From Gordonia phthalatica (GTDB taxonomy: Bacteria; Actinomycetota; Actinomycetes; Mycobacteriales; Mycobacteriaceae): 64,000 bases of DNA. Below the pieces are notes generated by a model. It did no database searches. It had not been told where the DNA came from and saw nothing but the letters and a program-made list of their open reading frames with translations. The stretch covers positions 3,472,001 to 3,536,000 of the forward strand of contig NZ_CP011853.1 of assembly GCF_001305675.1 (NCBI RefSeq). Reading direction: 5' to 3'. Both the position numbers and the translations under genes were made by a program. Numbering within the stretch: the first letter of the stretch is position 1; each line of letters starts with the position of its first letter. Of the stretch, positions 1-10,764 are shown one piece after another.

Positions 1-1
1 C

Positions 2-976
2 CTGCAGCTCACCAACACTCTCGCGGCCGGTCTGCTGGGCCCGGGCGACTTCGGCACCCTGCGCATGATGGTCCACGAGGGTTCCACCCGCGACCGCACC
101 ATCACGCTCGTCTCCGGGATCGTCGCCGACGTCGCCGTCGACCGTCTCCCGGGTGTCCGGCACGCGGCCGTCTTCCGTCTGCGCCCGCGCTTGGATCACG
201 ACCAGGCTTCCGTCCTGGCGGCCCCCACGACCATCGACGTGGCGTCGATCGCGATCTGCGGCGAGCCGGGAACCGGTCGCAGTTCTCGCGCCGAGGCCCT
301 GGTCCCCGCCGATCGAGTGCTGCTCGACGTCGCCGCCCGCCTGCTCGACGGCACCGTCCCGGACCTCGCCGGCGCGATCAGAGAAGCGCGTTCACGCGAG
401 ACCGGACTGGTGATCGACGGTGCCGACCTCCTCGACGACCGCTCGCTCCGTCTCCTCCAGACGGCGATCGCGACGTACGAGCCGGGCAGGCCGCCGATCG
501 TCGTCATCTCGGAGCCGGCAACGGGCGGTTCGTCCTCCCTGGCCGCGGTGCTCGGCCGCTGCCGCAGCCGGATCACGCTGCCGCCGCTGCGCCAGCGGAC
601 CAGTGAGATCGCCGCCATCGGACAGCAACTCGTCGAGCGGATCGATTCCCAGCTGGAGCTCGGATCCGACGCCGCCGACGCCCTGGTCTGCCAGGAGTGG
701 CCGGGCAACCTGACCGAGCTGTCGATCGTGCTCGACGAGGCCGCCGCGGCGGTCCTGGCGCGCGGCTCCCGCCTGGTGACCGCCGCCGACCTGCCCGCCG
801 AGTACCGCGGATCCACCCGCGCCTCTCGACTGATGGGCATGGAGCAGGCGGAGCGGCAGGCGATCATCGACGCGCTCGACGCGTCGGCCGGCAACAAGTC
901 GCACGCCGCGAAGGCCCTGGGCGTCTCCCGGACCACGCTGTACGCCCGCATCCGGGCGCTGGGCATCGGCCGCTGA
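2..976 (+). CDS. AcoR-type transcriptional regulator with Fis-like HTH (5' end outside window)
   Basis: This is the C-terminal 324 residues of a regulator; the frame is open to the window edge, so the start and any GAF sensor domain lie outside. A degenerate AAA+ module is visible: a P-loop-like GEPGTGRS followed by a Walker-B-like LVIDGADLL. The GAFTGA loop that contacts sigma-54 is not seen. The last 45 residues form a Fis-type helix-turn-helix (GNKSHAAKALGVSRTTLY). Actinobacteria lack sigma-54, so it probably acts with another sigma factor. The two genes downstream oxidise alcohol and aldehyde, and AcoR relatives usually control such genes, so I infer it activates them. The inducer is unknown. 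Confidence 0.8.
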   Translation: MQLTNTLAAGLLGPGDFGTLRMMVHEGSTRDRTITLVSGIVADVAVDRLPGVRHAAVFRLRPRLDHDQASVLAAPTTIDVASIAICGEPGTGRSSRAEALVPADRVLLDVAARLLDGTVPDLAGAIREARSRETGLVIDGADLLDDRSLRLLQTAIATYEPGRPPIVVISEPATGGSSSLAAVLGRCRSRITLPPLRQRTSEIAAIGQQLVERIDSQLELGSDAADALVCQEWPGNLTELSIVLDEAAAAVLARGSRLVTAADLPAEYRGSTRASRLMGMEQAERQAIIDALDASAGNKSHAAKALGVSRTTLYARIRALGIGR

Positions 977-1005
977 CCCGACCGTCCAGCACCGTCCACC
1001 CGCGC

Positions 1006-1022
1006 TGTTCAGTTTCTGCACA
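1006..1022. promoter_or_regulatory. candidate operator upstream of aldehyde dehydrogenase
   Basis: TGTTCAG-TTT-CTGCACA is an inverted repeat (6 of 7 pairs match) about 97 nt before the aldehyde dehydrogenase start and just after the Fis-family regulator gene. Fis-type HTH proteins bind dyads, so this is a plausible site for that regulator. The link is inference. Confidence 0.4.
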
Positions 1023-1118
1023 CGCACACCCCCTGGAAACGGGCGATAAATGATGCACGCCGCGCAGTGGTCCACATCACAGGCGGCAGAACCATCACAC
1101 GCGCACCAGGAGGGTCCC

Positions 1119-2618
1119 ATGACCGCAACGCTCGACTCCGCCCTGCTTCCCGAAGTCGCCGACTTCGTCTCCCGCGACCGCCAGATGCTGATCGGCGGCC
1201 AGTGGGTCGACGCCGCATCCGGCCGCACGTTCGCCACGATCGACCCCGCCACCGGTCAGACCATCACCAACGTTCCGCACGGCGAGGCCGCCGACATCGA
1301 CCGCGCCGTCGCCGCCGCCCGCGCCGCCTACGAGGGCCCGTGGGGTCGGATGAAGCCGAACGAGCGCGAGCGCCTGATCTGGCGCGTCGGCGACATCCTG
1401 TCCGAGCGCGCCGAGATCTTCGGTCAGCTCGAGGCCCTCGACAACGGCAAGTCCGTCGCCATCGCGACCGCCGTCGACGTCGGCTGGTCCGCCGACGTGT
1501 GGCGCTACAACGCCGGTCTGGCCACCAAGATCAAGGGCGCGTCGATCACCCCGTCGATGCCGTTCGCCGGCCCGGACGCCGAATTCCACGCCTACACCCG
1601 CCGCGAATCCCTCGGCGTGTGCGGGCAGATCGTTCCGTGGAACTTCCCGATCCTGATGGCCACCTGGAAGCTGGCTCCGGCCCTCGCCGCTGGCAACACC
1701 GTCGTGTTGAAGCCCGCCGAGCAGACGCCGCTCAGCGCCCTGATGCTGGCAGAGGTCTTCGAGGAGGCGGGCTTCCCGCCCGGCGTGGTGAACGTCGTCA
1801 CCGGTTTCGGCGAGGCGGGCGCTGCGCTGTCGGCGCACATGGACGTCGACAAGGTGGCCTTCACCGGCTCCACCGAGGTCGGCAAGAAGATCGTCCAGGC
1901 CGCCACCGGCAACCTGAAGAAGGTCTCCCTCGAGCTCGGCGGCAAGAGCCCGAACATCGTGTACGCCGACGCCGACATCGAGGCCGCGGTCGCCGGCTCG
2001 GTGGCGGCGTGGATGTTCAACCACGGCCAGTGCTGCGTCGCGGGCACCCGACTGTTCGTGCAGCGCAGCATCTTCGACGAGTTCACGCAGGCCGTTGCCG
2101 ACGCCGCGTCGCAGGCCAAGATCGGACCGGGACTCGATCCGACCACCGAGCTCGGCCCGCTGGTCTCGCAGGAACAGTTCGACCGCGTCTCCCGCTACAT
2201 CAACGAGGGCCTCGCCGACGGCGCCCGCGCCCTCACCGGCGGCAAGCGCTGGGGCGATCAGGGCTTCTTCATCGAGCCGACCGTCTTCGTCGACGTGAAG
2301 CCCGAGTACTCCATCGTCGAGGAGGAGATCTTCGGACCCGTCGTCGCCGCGCTCCCGTTCGACGACGAGGACGACGTCGCCCGAGCCGCCAACAACTCGA
2401 TCTACGGTCTCGCCGCAGGCATCTGGACCAAGGACATCTCGAAGGCCCACCGCACCGCCGCCCGGGTGAAGGCCGGTTCGGTGTGGGTCAACCAGTACAA
2501 CGGCTTCGACACCGCACTCCCGTTCGGTGGCTTCAAGCAGTCGGGGTGGGGCCGCGAACTCGGCGACTCCGCGCTCGACCTCTACACCCAGTCCAAGTCC
2601 GTCAACATCGCTCTCTGA
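1119..2618 (+). CDS. NAD(P)-dependent aldehyde dehydrogenase
   Basis: A full-length 499-residue member of the ALDH superfamily that oxidises an aldehyde to the acid. The start is set by AGGAGGG at 1108-1114, five nt upstream, rather than the in-frame ATG at 1050. The catalytic pair is visible: the general-base Glu in LELGGKSPN (about residue 272) and the nucleophilic Cys in FNHGQCC (about residue 306), with the cofactor motif GSTEVGKK upstream of both. It lies 14 nt before an NDMA-type alcohol dehydrogenase, so the pair can take an alcohol through the aldehyde to the carboxylic acid. The substrate is not readable from sequence. Confidence 0.93.
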   Translation: MTATLDSALLPEVADFVSRDRQMLIGGQWVDAASGRTFATIDPATGQTITNVPHGEAADIDRAVAAARAAYEGPWGRMKPNERERLIWRVGDILSERAEIFGQLEALDNGKSVAIATAVDVGWSADVWRYNAGLATKIKGASITPSMPFAGPDAEFHAYTRRESLGVCGQIVPWNFPILMATWKLAPALAAGNTVVLKPAEQTPLSALMLAEVFEEAGFPPGVVNVVTGFGEAGAALSAHMDVDKVAFTGSTEVGKKIVQAATGNLKKVSLELGGKSPNIVYADADIEAAVAGSVAAWMFNHGQCCVAGTRLFVQRSIFDEFTQAVADAASQAKIGPGLDPTTELGPLVSQEQFDRVSRYINEGLADGARALTGGKRWGDQGFFIEPTVFVDVKPEYSIVEEEIFGPVVAALPFDDEDDVARAANNSIYGLAAGIWTKDISKAHRTAARVKAGSVWVNQYNGFDTALPFGGFKQSGWGRELGDSALDLYTQSKSVNIAL

Positions 2619-2632
2619 TCAAAGGACCCCTC

Positions 2633-3742
2633 ATGAAGACCAAAGCAGCAGTCCTCCTCGAGCCCGGCAAGCCCTTCGAGATCATGGAACTCGACCTCGA
2701 CGGCCCCGGCCCCGGCGAAGTCCTGATCAAGTACACGGCCGCGGGCCTGTGCCACTCCGACCTGCATCTCACCGACGGCGACCTCCCGCCCCGCTACCCC
2801 ATCGTCGGCGGTCACGAGGGCTCCGGAATCATCGAGGAGGTGGGCCCCGGCGTCACCAAGGTGAAGCCCGGCGATCACGTGGTGTGCAGCTTCATCCCGA
2901 ACTGCGGCACCTGCCGGTACTGCTCCACCGGGCGGCAGAACCTGTGCGACATGGGTGCCACGATCCTCGAGGGCGCCATGCCCGACGGCACCTTCCGTTT
3001 CCACGGGAACGGCATGGACTTCGGTGCCATGTGCATGCTCGGCACCTTCTCCGAGCGCGCCACCATCAGCCAGCATTCGGTGGTCAAGGTCGACGACTGG
3101 CTGCCGTTGGAGACCGCCGTCCTGGTCGGCTGCGGCGTCCCCTCGGGGTGGGGCACCGCGGTCAACGCCGGTAACCTCCGCGCCGGCGACACCGCCGTCA
3201 TCTACGGCATCGGCGGCCTCGGCATCAACGCCGTGCAGGGCGCCGTCTCAGCAGGCTGCAAGTACGTGGTCGTCGTCGACCCGATCGAGATGAAGCGCAA
3301 CGAGGCTCTGAAGTTCGGTGCCACCCACGCCTTCGCGACCGCCGAGGAAGCGCAGGAGAAGGTCACCGAGCTCACCTGGGGCCAGGGCGCCGACGCCGCA
3401 CTGATCCTGGTCGGCACCGTCGACGTCCCCGTGGTGCAGGCGGCGACGGCCGTGATCGGCAAGGGCGGCAAGGTGGTGATCACCGGTCTGGCGGATCCGG
3501 CCAAGCTGACTGTCCAGGTCTCCGGCGCCGACCTAACCCTGAATCAGAAGACGATCATGGGCACGCTGTTCGGCTCCATGAATCCGCAGTACGACATCGT
3601 CAAACTGCTCCGCCTCTACGACGCCGGCGAGCTGAAGCTCGACGAGCTCGTCACCCAGCGCTACTCGCTGGAGGATGTCAACCAGGGCTACCAGGACCTC
3701 CGTGACGGCAAGAACATCCGCGGCGTGATCATGCACGCCTGA
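2633..3742 (+). CDS. NDMA-dependent (mycothiol-clade) zinc alcohol dehydrogenase
   Basis: A 369-residue medium-chain alcohol dehydrogenase matching the length and sequence style of the actinobacterial NDMA-dependent family, which holds its nicotinamide cofactor tightly and passes electrons to an unknown acceptor. Catalytic-zinc ligands are visible in CHSD and GHEGSG. The structural-zinc cluster CGTCRYCSTGRQNLC and the Rossmann motif GIGGLGINAVQG are also present. It follows the aldehyde dehydrogenase closely and is probably cotranscribed. Two hairpins lie directly downstream. In other actinobacteria such pairs serve growth on primary alcohols, diols or alkane-derived alcohols; which applies here is unknown. 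Confidence 0.9.
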   Translation: MKTKAAVLLEPGKPFEIMELDLDGPGPGEVLIKYTAAGLCHSDLHLTDGDLPPRYPIVGGHEGSGIIEEVGPGVTKVKPGDHVVCSFIPNCGTCRYCSTGRQNLCDMGATILEGAMPDGTFRFHGNGMDFGAMCMLGTFSERATISQHSVVKVDDWLPLETAVLVGCGVPSGWGTAVNAGNLRAGDTAVIYGIGGLGINAVQGAVSAGCKYVVVVDPIEMKRNEALKFGATHAFATAEEAQEKVTELTWGQGADAALILVGTVDVPVVQAATAVIGKGGKVVITGLADPAKLTVQVSGADLTLNQKTIMGTLFGSMNPQYDIVKLLRLYDAGELKLDELVTQRYSLEDVNQGYQDLRDGKNIRGVIMHA

Positions 3743-3754
3743 CCTCTCCAGACC

Positions 3755-3795
3755 CCGCGGGTCCGTCGGCGCAGTCCGCGTCGGCGGGCCCGCGG
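3755..3795 (+). terminator. GC-rich hairpin after the alcohol dehydrogenase
   Basis: Two 17-nt arms (CCGCGGGTCCGTCGGCG and its partner ending GGGCCCGCGG) pair with two G-U wobbles and one mismatch. It starts 12 nt after the stop codon with no long T-tract, as is common in actinobacteria. Confidence 0.5.
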
Positions 3796-3821
3796 TTCCA
3801 AACGTCAGAGCGCCAAGAATC

Positions 3822-3862
3822 TCGGCCCCCGAATCCATCTGTGAGATGGATTCGGGGGCCGA
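3822..3862. terminator. perfect 19-bp stem, bidirectional terminator candidate
   Basis: TCGGCCCCCGAATCCATCT and its exact reverse complement are separated by only three bases. It lies between the convergent ends of the alcohol dehydrogenase and the flavin reductase genes and can serve both strands. A short AT-rich tail follows on the plus side. Confidence 0.75.
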
Positions 3863-3881
3863 AATCTTCAGTCCCAACGCC

Positions 3882-4385
3882 CTATGACGGATGACCGGGG
3901 GTCACGTCGTCCACATCGGCCAGACCGGCCCACGTTCCACGAGCTTCACGGCGATCGAGCACCTCACCGCCGTCGGGTTCGAGCAGGTAGCCGGTGTGGT
4001 CGCCGCCGAACTCGACACGGTCCACGACGCGACCCGCGAACCAGATCCCGGCGTCGGAGAGGATCGGCAGGCCGTGGGGTCCCTCGTGCCAGTCGCAGTG
4101 TGCGAACTTGTCGATCTCGTCGCCGGTCTCGCCGGCGAACAATCGCACCAGGTCCATGTGTTCTCGGCCGACGACGTGCACCGCCAGGTGATCGGCCGCT
4201 GCGGCGACCCCGTGCGTGTGGTTCGCCTTCGAGATCCCCACCAGGAAGCGTAGGGGTTCGATGCTGATCTGCGTGGCGAAGCCGACGAGACAGCCCGACC
4301 GCTCCCCTCCCGCAGCCGCCGTGACCAGGTAGACCGTCGAGTCGACGGAGTCCATCATGGCGTCGAACGCGTCGTGGTCGGTCAT
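3882..4385 (-). CDS. flavin reductase-like FMN-binding protein
   Basis: A 167-residue split-barrel flavin reductase domain. The N-terminal part has the family pattern of a short helix, then TVYLVTAA and SGCLVGFATQISIEPLRFLVGIS, with HTHG and SDAGIWFAGRV later. Such proteins supply reduced FMN to partner monooxygenases or act alone. It is the last gene of the leftward acyl-CoA operon, 37 nt after the TetR gene. No monooxygenase lies next to it, so its partner is unknown. The family call is firm and the role open. Confidence 0.82.
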   Translation of the reverse strand: MTDHDAFDAMMDSVDSTVYLVTAAAGGERSGCLVGFATQISIEPLRFLVGISKANHTHGVAAAADHLAVHVVGREHMDLVRLFAGETGDEIDKFAHCDWHEGPHGLPILSDAGIWFAGRVVDRVEFGGDHTGYLLEPDGGEVLDRREARGTWAGLADVDDVTPGHPS

Positions 4386-4422
4386 GCCGTGCCCCCGTTC
4401 GGTCAGTCAGCCCGTGCCGTCG

Positions 4423-5022
4423 TCAGCCCAGCGCCGTCTTCAACTGTTCCACCCACGCGGCGGCGACTCCAGCGCGACGCTTGGAGTCGTCGGTCAGGGT
4501 GTCGGCGAGGCCGAAGCCGCGGGCGAGGTCGAGCGTGATCTGTGCCAGGCGGTGCGCCTGCGGGCGGGTGCCGTCGGGGTCGAGTCCGGCGACGACGAAC
4601 TTGTGGGCGGCCCGCCCGAGCTTCAACTCGAGCGGTCGGATGACGTCGCCGAGCGCGTCGTCCGACGCGGCGGCCGACCACACCTGCAGGGCCGCCTTGA
4701 AGGGCTTGCCGGTGTAGATCGCGATGGCCTGATCGACGACGACCGCGATGCGGTCGGAACCGGCGGGCACGTCGGCGAGGGCCTCGCCGGCCTCAGTCGT
4801 CATCGACTCGTACATCTCCTCGATGACCGCGGTGAACAGCGATTCCCGGGTCGGGAAGTGATGCTGCGCCGCCCCCCTCGAGACACCCGCCTCCTCCGCG
4901 ACCCGCGCGACGGTCGTCGCCGCCCAGCCGCGGGTGGCGAGGAGGTCGACGGTCGCCGACAGGAGCCGCTCCCGAGTGGCGCGGGAGCGGTCCTGCTGCG
5001 GTTCGCGGACGGACGCGGTCAT
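4423..5022 (-). CDS. TetR-family transcriptional regulator
   Basis: A 199-residue TetR protein. Its N-terminal HTH reads TTVARVAEEAGVSRGAAQHHFPTRESLF; the C-terminal ligand-binding part is divergent, as usual. I chose the ATG at 5022 because it overlaps the stop of the enoyl-CoA hydratase gene as ATGA, giving translational coupling; a start six codons earlier is possible. As the penultimate gene of the acyl-CoA operon it is the natural candidate for its repressor, sensing an acyl-CoA or terpenoid intermediate (inference). A palindrome near the head of the operon is a candidate target. Confidence 0.9.
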   Translation of the reverse strand: MTASVREPQQDRSRATRERLLSATVDLLATRGWAATTVARVAEEAGVSRGAAQHHFPTRESLFTAVIEEMYESMTTEAGEALADVPAGSDRIAVVVDQAIAIYTGKPFKAALQVWSAAASDDALGDVIRPLELKLGRAAHKFVVAGLDPDGTRPQAHRLAQITLDLARGFGLADTLTDDSKRRAGVAAAWVEQLKTALG

Positions 5023-5813
5023 GCCCGGCTCGTGTCCCACTCGGGACGACGCTTGCTCAGGAAGGCGGTCATGCCTTCCTTCGCCTCATCGGACGCGAAG
5101 AGCTTCATGGACTCCTCGGCGCGGGCCGCGGCGGCCTCGTCGAAGCCGTCGAGCAGCGCAGCGGTGGTGAGCTTCTTGCTGACCGACAGACCCTGCGGCG
5201 AAGCCTTGCGGATGCCCTCCAGGACGCTGTCGAGCTCGGCGGCGAGCCCCTCCGCGGTGTCGGACGCCGCGGTGACGAGTCCGATCTGCTGGGCGACGTC
5301 GCCGCCGAACTTCTCGCCGGTCAGGAAGTAGCGACCGGCCGAGCGCGCGGTCATCTTCGCCAGCAGCGGGATCGAGATGATCGACGCGGCGAGGCCGAGT
5401 CGCGACTCGGTGAGCGCGAAGGTGGCGCCCGGGCCGACGAGCGCGATGTCGGCGGCGCCGACGAGCCCGGTGCCACCCGCGCGGACGTGGCCGTCGGCGA
5501 CGACGATCACCGGCTTGTCGAGTTCGAGGATGGTGCGAATGAGCCCGACCATCGCCTTTCCGCCCTCGGCCGTCGCCTCCTCCGGGCTGAGTCCGCGCCG
5601 CAGCGCCTCACCGAGGTCGGCGCCCGCGCAGAACGTCCCGCCCGTGTGGGTGAGGACGACCGCGCGGATCGCCGCGTCGGCCGCCGAGTCGAACGCCTCC
5701 TGCAGCTGCCCGACGAGCGTCGAGCTGAGTGCGTTGCGGTTCGACGGCGAGTCGAGCGTGACCGTGAGAACGGACGCGTCGACCGCTGTCTTGACGAGGG
5801 TGTCGTCTGTCAT
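5019..5813 (-). CDS. enoyl-CoA hydratase/isomerase family protein
   Basis: A 264-residue crotonase-fold protein. The oxyanion-hole segments are visible as GTFCAGADL and VRAGGTGLVGAADIALV. It should hydrate, isomerise or cleave an unsaturated acyl-CoA. It belongs to a leftward operon with two acyl-CoA dehydrogenases, a biotin-dependent carboxylase and an AtuA homologue. In the Atu pathway the matching step is hydration of an isohexenylglutaconyl-CoA-like intermediate, but sequence alone cannot fix the substrate. TAGGAG lies five nt before the start. Confidence 0.88.
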   Translation of the reverse strand: MTDDTLVKTAVDASVLTVTLDSPSNRNALSSTLVGQLQEAFDSAADAAIRAVVLTHTGGTFCAGADLGEALRRGLSPEEATAEGGKAMVGLIRTILELDKPVIVVADGHVRAGGTGLVGAADIALVGPGATFALTESRLGLAASIISIPLLAKMTARSAGRYFLTGEKFGGDVAQQIGLVTAASDTAEGLAAELDSVLEGIRKASPQGLSVSKKLTTAALLDGFDEAAAARAEESMKLFASDEAKEGMTAFLSKRRPEWDTSRA

Positions 5814-5851
5814 GGGAACTCCTAGAACGATGGTGAATGCAGACCCAGCCC

Positions 5852-5924
5852 GCGGCGGTCTCGATACTCGTCGACGCTCACTCCGTTCGCGGCGTCGAAC
5901 TCGACCAACCCGAAGGGCCGCCGC
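5852..5924. repeat. nested palindromic extragenic element
   Basis: In the 127-nt gap between acyl-CoA dehydrogenase and enoyl-CoA hydratase, outer arms GCGGCGG/CCGCCGC (5852-5858, 5918-5924) enclose inner arms TCGACGC/GCGTCGA (5871-5877, 5892-5898). The text includes GGTCTCGATACTCG and AACTCGACCAAC, which look like a dispersed palindromic element of this genome. It could form a cruciform or an RNA hairpin. Confidence 0.4.
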
Positions 5925-5940
5925 ACCGAGCGAACGAATC

Positions 5941-7098
5941 TCAGTAGGACTTCGGGAGACCGAGGCAGGTTTGCGCCACGAAGTTCAAGATCATCTCGCG
6001 ACTCACGGGGGCGATGCGCATCAGGCGGGAGAGCGGGAGCATCGCGGCCACGCCGTATTCGACGGTGAGGCCGTTGCCGCCGAGCGTCTGCACGGCCTGG
6101 TCGACGATCTTGGCGGCGGCTTCGCCGGCCGCGTACTTGGCCATGTTGGCGGGGACGGCGGCGCCCCAGTCGTCGCCGGCGTCGTACAGGGTAGCGGCCT
6201 TCTGCATCATCAGCTTGGCCATCTCGAGCTCGATCTTCCCCTGGGCCAGCGGGTGCGCGATGGCCTGGTGCGCGCCGATCGGCGTCTTCCAGACGGTGCG
6301 GTCGTTGGCGTACTCGACGGCGCGCTCGAGGGCGAAGCGGCCCATGCCGACGGCCGACGCGGACGCCATGATGCGCTCGGGGTTGAGACCGGCGAACAGC
6401 TGGGACAGGGCGGCGTCCTCGGAGCCGACGAGGGCGTCGGACGGGAGGCGGACGTCGTCGAGGAACAGGGTGAACTGCTTCTCGGGGTTCACCAGTTCCA
6501 TGTCGATGACCTGGGCTTCGAATCCCTTGGTGTCGGTCGGGACGATGAACAGGGCGGGCTTGAGGCGACCGGTCTTGGCGTCCTCCATGCGGGCGACTAT
6601 CAGGACGGCCTGCGCCTGGTCGACACCGGAGATGAAGACCTTGCGGCCGTTGAGGACCCACTCGTCACCGTCACGCGCGGCGGTGGTGGTGATCTGGTGG
6701 GAGTTGGAGCCGGCGTCGGGTTCGGTGATGCCGAAGGCCATGGTGATGGTGCCGTCGGCGAGACCCGGGATCCAGCGCTGCTTCTGCTCGTCGGTGCCGA
6801 AGCGGGCGATGATGTTGCCGCAGATGGCGGGCGACACGACCATCATCAGGAGTCCGCTGCCGCCGGCGGCGAGCTCTTCCATGACGATCGCGAGCTCGTA
6901 CATGCCTGCCCCGCCGCCGCCGTACTGCTCGGGCAGGTTGACGCCGATGAAGCCGAGCTCACCGGCTTCCTTCCACAGTTCGTCGGTCTTGCGGCCCTGG
7001 CGCGCGCAGTCGGTGAAGTACTGCTGCCCGTACTTCTTGACGAGGGCGGCGACGGCTTCGCGGAGCGCTGTCTGTTCTTCGGTTTCGATGAAGCTCAT
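5941..7098 (-). CDS. acyl-CoA dehydrogenase
   Basis: A 385-residue FAD-dependent acyl-CoA dehydrogenase introducing an alpha,beta double bond into an acyl-CoA. The FAD/substrate signature FGITEPDAGSNSH sits near residue 130, and the C-terminal motif QTLGGNGLTVEYG lies at the usual place for this family. AAGGA precedes the start. It lies 28 nt after the carboxylase alpha gene in the same operon. A second dehydrogenase lies upstream, so the pathway seems to need two desaturation steps or two chain-length specificities, as in citronellyl-CoA or branched-chain acyl-CoA degradation. Confidence 0.92.
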   Translation of the reverse strand: MSFIETEEQTALREAVAALVKKYGQQYFTDCARQGRKTDELWKEAGELGFIGVNLPEQYGGGGAGMYELAIVMEELAAGGSGLLMMVVSPAICGNIIARFGTDEQKQRWIPGLADGTITMAFGITEPDAGSNSHQITTTAARDGDEWVLNGRKVFISGVDQAQAVLIVARMEDAKTGRLKPALFIVPTDTKGFEAQVIDMELVNPEKQFTLFLDDVRLPSDALVGSEDAALSQLFAGLNPERIMASASAVGMGRFALERAVEYANDRTVWKTPIGAHQAIAHPLAQGKIELEMAKLMMQKAATLYDAGDDWGAAVPANMAKYAAGEAAAKIVDQAVQTLGGNGLTVEYGVAAMLPLSRLMRIAPVSREMILNFVAQTCLGLPKSY

Positions 7099-7126
7099 GG
7101 GGGTCCTTCGGGTGGTGGGGTGGGTG

Positions 7127-9130
<2,004 letters not shown>

Positions 9131-9165
9131 AGCGGAATTCCTCGCTGTGATCATGTGTGACTCCG

Positions 9166-10764
9166 TCACATCCGGAAGACGCCGAAGTTGCTGGTGCCCT
9201 CGACCGGTGCCGACGCGATGGCCGACAGCGACTGGCCGAGCACCGCGCGGGTGTCGCGGGGGTCGATGACGCCGTCGTCGTAGAGCATCCCGGACAGGAA
9301 CATCGGCACCGACTCGGCTTCGATCTGGGCTTCGATCATGGCGCGCATGCCGGCGTCGGCCTCTTCGTCGACGGTGCCGCCGCGCGCTTCGGTCGCGGCG
9401 CGGGAGACGATCGAGATGACGCCCGCCAGCTGCGCGGCGCCCATCACGGCGCTCTTGGCGCTGGGCCAGGCGAACAGGAAGCGCGGGTCGTAGGCGCGGC
9501 CGCACATGCCGTAGTGGCCCGCACCGTAGCTGGCGCCGACCAGCAGCGAGATGTGCGGGACCGTGGAGTTGGAGACCGCGTTGATCATCATCGCGCCGTG
9601 CTTGATGATGCCGCCCTGCTCGTACTCCTTGCCGACCATGTAGCCGGTGGTGTTGTGCAGGAACAGCAGCGGCGTGTTGCTGCGGTTGGCGAGCTGAATG
9701 AACTGCGTCGCCTTCTGCGCCTCCTGGGAGAACAGCACGCCCTGCGCGTTGGCGAGGATGCCGACCGGGTAGCCGTGGATGCGGGCCCAGCCGGTGCACA
9801 GCGAGGTGCCGTACTCGGGCTTGAACTCGTCGAAGTCGGAGTCGTCGACGACGCGGACGATCACCTCGCGCGGATCGAACGGGATCTTCAGATCCGGCGG
9901 CACGATGCCGAGGAGCTCCTCCTGGCTGTACCGCGGTTCGACGACCTCGGAGACGGGCGCGGGGCCGTCCTTGCGCCAGTTGAGTCGGGCGACGATCCGT
10001 CGGCCGATCCGCACGGCGTCCTGCTCGTCGGCGGCCAGGTAGTCACCGAGGCCGGAGACGCGGGCGTGCATCTTGGCGCCGCCGAGCTCCTCGTCGTCGC
10101 TCTCCTCGCCGGTCGCCATCTTGACCAGCGGCGGGCCGCCGAGGAACACCTTGGATCGGTCCTCGATCATCACGACGTGATCGCTCATGCCGGGGATGTA
10201 GGCGCCGCCCGCGGTGGAGTTGCCGAAGACCAGGGCGATGGTCGGGATACCCGCCGCCGACAGCCGCGTGAGGTCGCGGAACATCCGTCCGCCGGGAACG
10301 AAGACCTCCTTCTGCGTCGGGAGGTCGGCGCCGCCCGACTCGACGAGGGAGATCACCGGGAGCCGGTTCTGCATCGCGATGTCGTTGGCCCGCAGCACCT
10401 TGCGCAGCGTCCACGGGTTCGACGTGCCGCCCTTGACGGTCGGATCGTTGGCGACCACCAGGCATTCGGTGCCCTCGACGACGCCGATGCCGACGACCAC
10501 CGACGCACCGACCTTGAACTGCGAGCCGAACGCCGCCAGCGGGCACAGCTCCAGGAACGGAGAGTCCTCATCGATGAGCAGTTCGATGCGTTCGCGCGCG
10601 GTCATCTTGCCGCGCTTGCGGTGGCGCTCCACGTACTTCTCGCCGCCGCCCTCGAGGACCTTCCGGAACTCGAGGTCCAGCTCGGCGAGCTTGGTGTTCA
10701 TCGCCTCGACGTTGGCCGCGAACTCGTCGGACGACGTGTCGACGTTGCTGCGGAGGATGCTCAT
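9166..10764 (-). CDS. acyl-CoA carboxylase beta subunit (carboxyltransferase)
   Basis: A 532-residue carboxyltransferase with two crotonase-like halves, transferring the carboxyl group from biotin to an acyl-CoA. Visible landmarks are VESGGADLPTQKE, GNSTAGGAYIPGMSD and VGASYGAGHYGMCGRA, typical of the methylcrotonyl/geranyl-CoA carboxylase beta group. Its ATG overlaps the stop of the upstream acyl-CoA dehydrogenase as ATGA, and the alpha subunit follows. Length and motifs are complete, and I expect an alpha6-beta6-type complex with that subunit. Substrate choice between 3-methylcrotonyl-CoA and geranyl-CoA cannot be made by eye. Confidence 0.93.
   Translation of the reverse strand: MSILRSNVDTSSDEFAANVEAMNTKLAELDLEFRKVLEGGGEKYVERHRKRGKMTARERIELLIDEDSPFLELCPLAAFGSQFKVGASVVVGIGVVEGTECLVVANDPTVKGGTSNPWTLRKVLRANDIAMQNRLPVISLVESGGADLPTQKEVFVPGGRMFRDLTRLSAAGIPTIALVFGNSTAGGAYIPGMSDHVVMIEDRSKVFLGGPPLVKMATGEESDDEELGGAKMHARVSGLGDYLAADEQDAVRIGRRIVARLNWRKDGPAPVSEVVEPRYSQEELLGIVPPDLKIPFDPREVIVRVVDDSDFDEFKPEYGTSLCTGWARIHGYPVGILANAQGVLFSQEAQKATQFIQLANRSNTPLLFLHNTTGYMVGKEYEQGGIIKHGAMMINAVSNSTVPHISLLVGASYGAGHYGMCGRAYDPRFLFAWPSAKSAVMGAAQLAGVISIVSRAATEARGGTVDEEADAGMRAMIEAQIEAESVPMFLSGMLYDDGVIDPRDTRAVLGQSLSAIASAPVEGTSNFGVFRM

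Noticed and set aside
1067..2632. A long plus-strand frame overlapping the aldehyde dehydrogenase that runs into the alcohol dehydrogenase frame.
   Set aside because: The part before 2633 is Arg-rich shadow. The real alcohol dehydrogenase starts at the ATG after the aldehyde dehydrogenase stop, so this is not a fusion.
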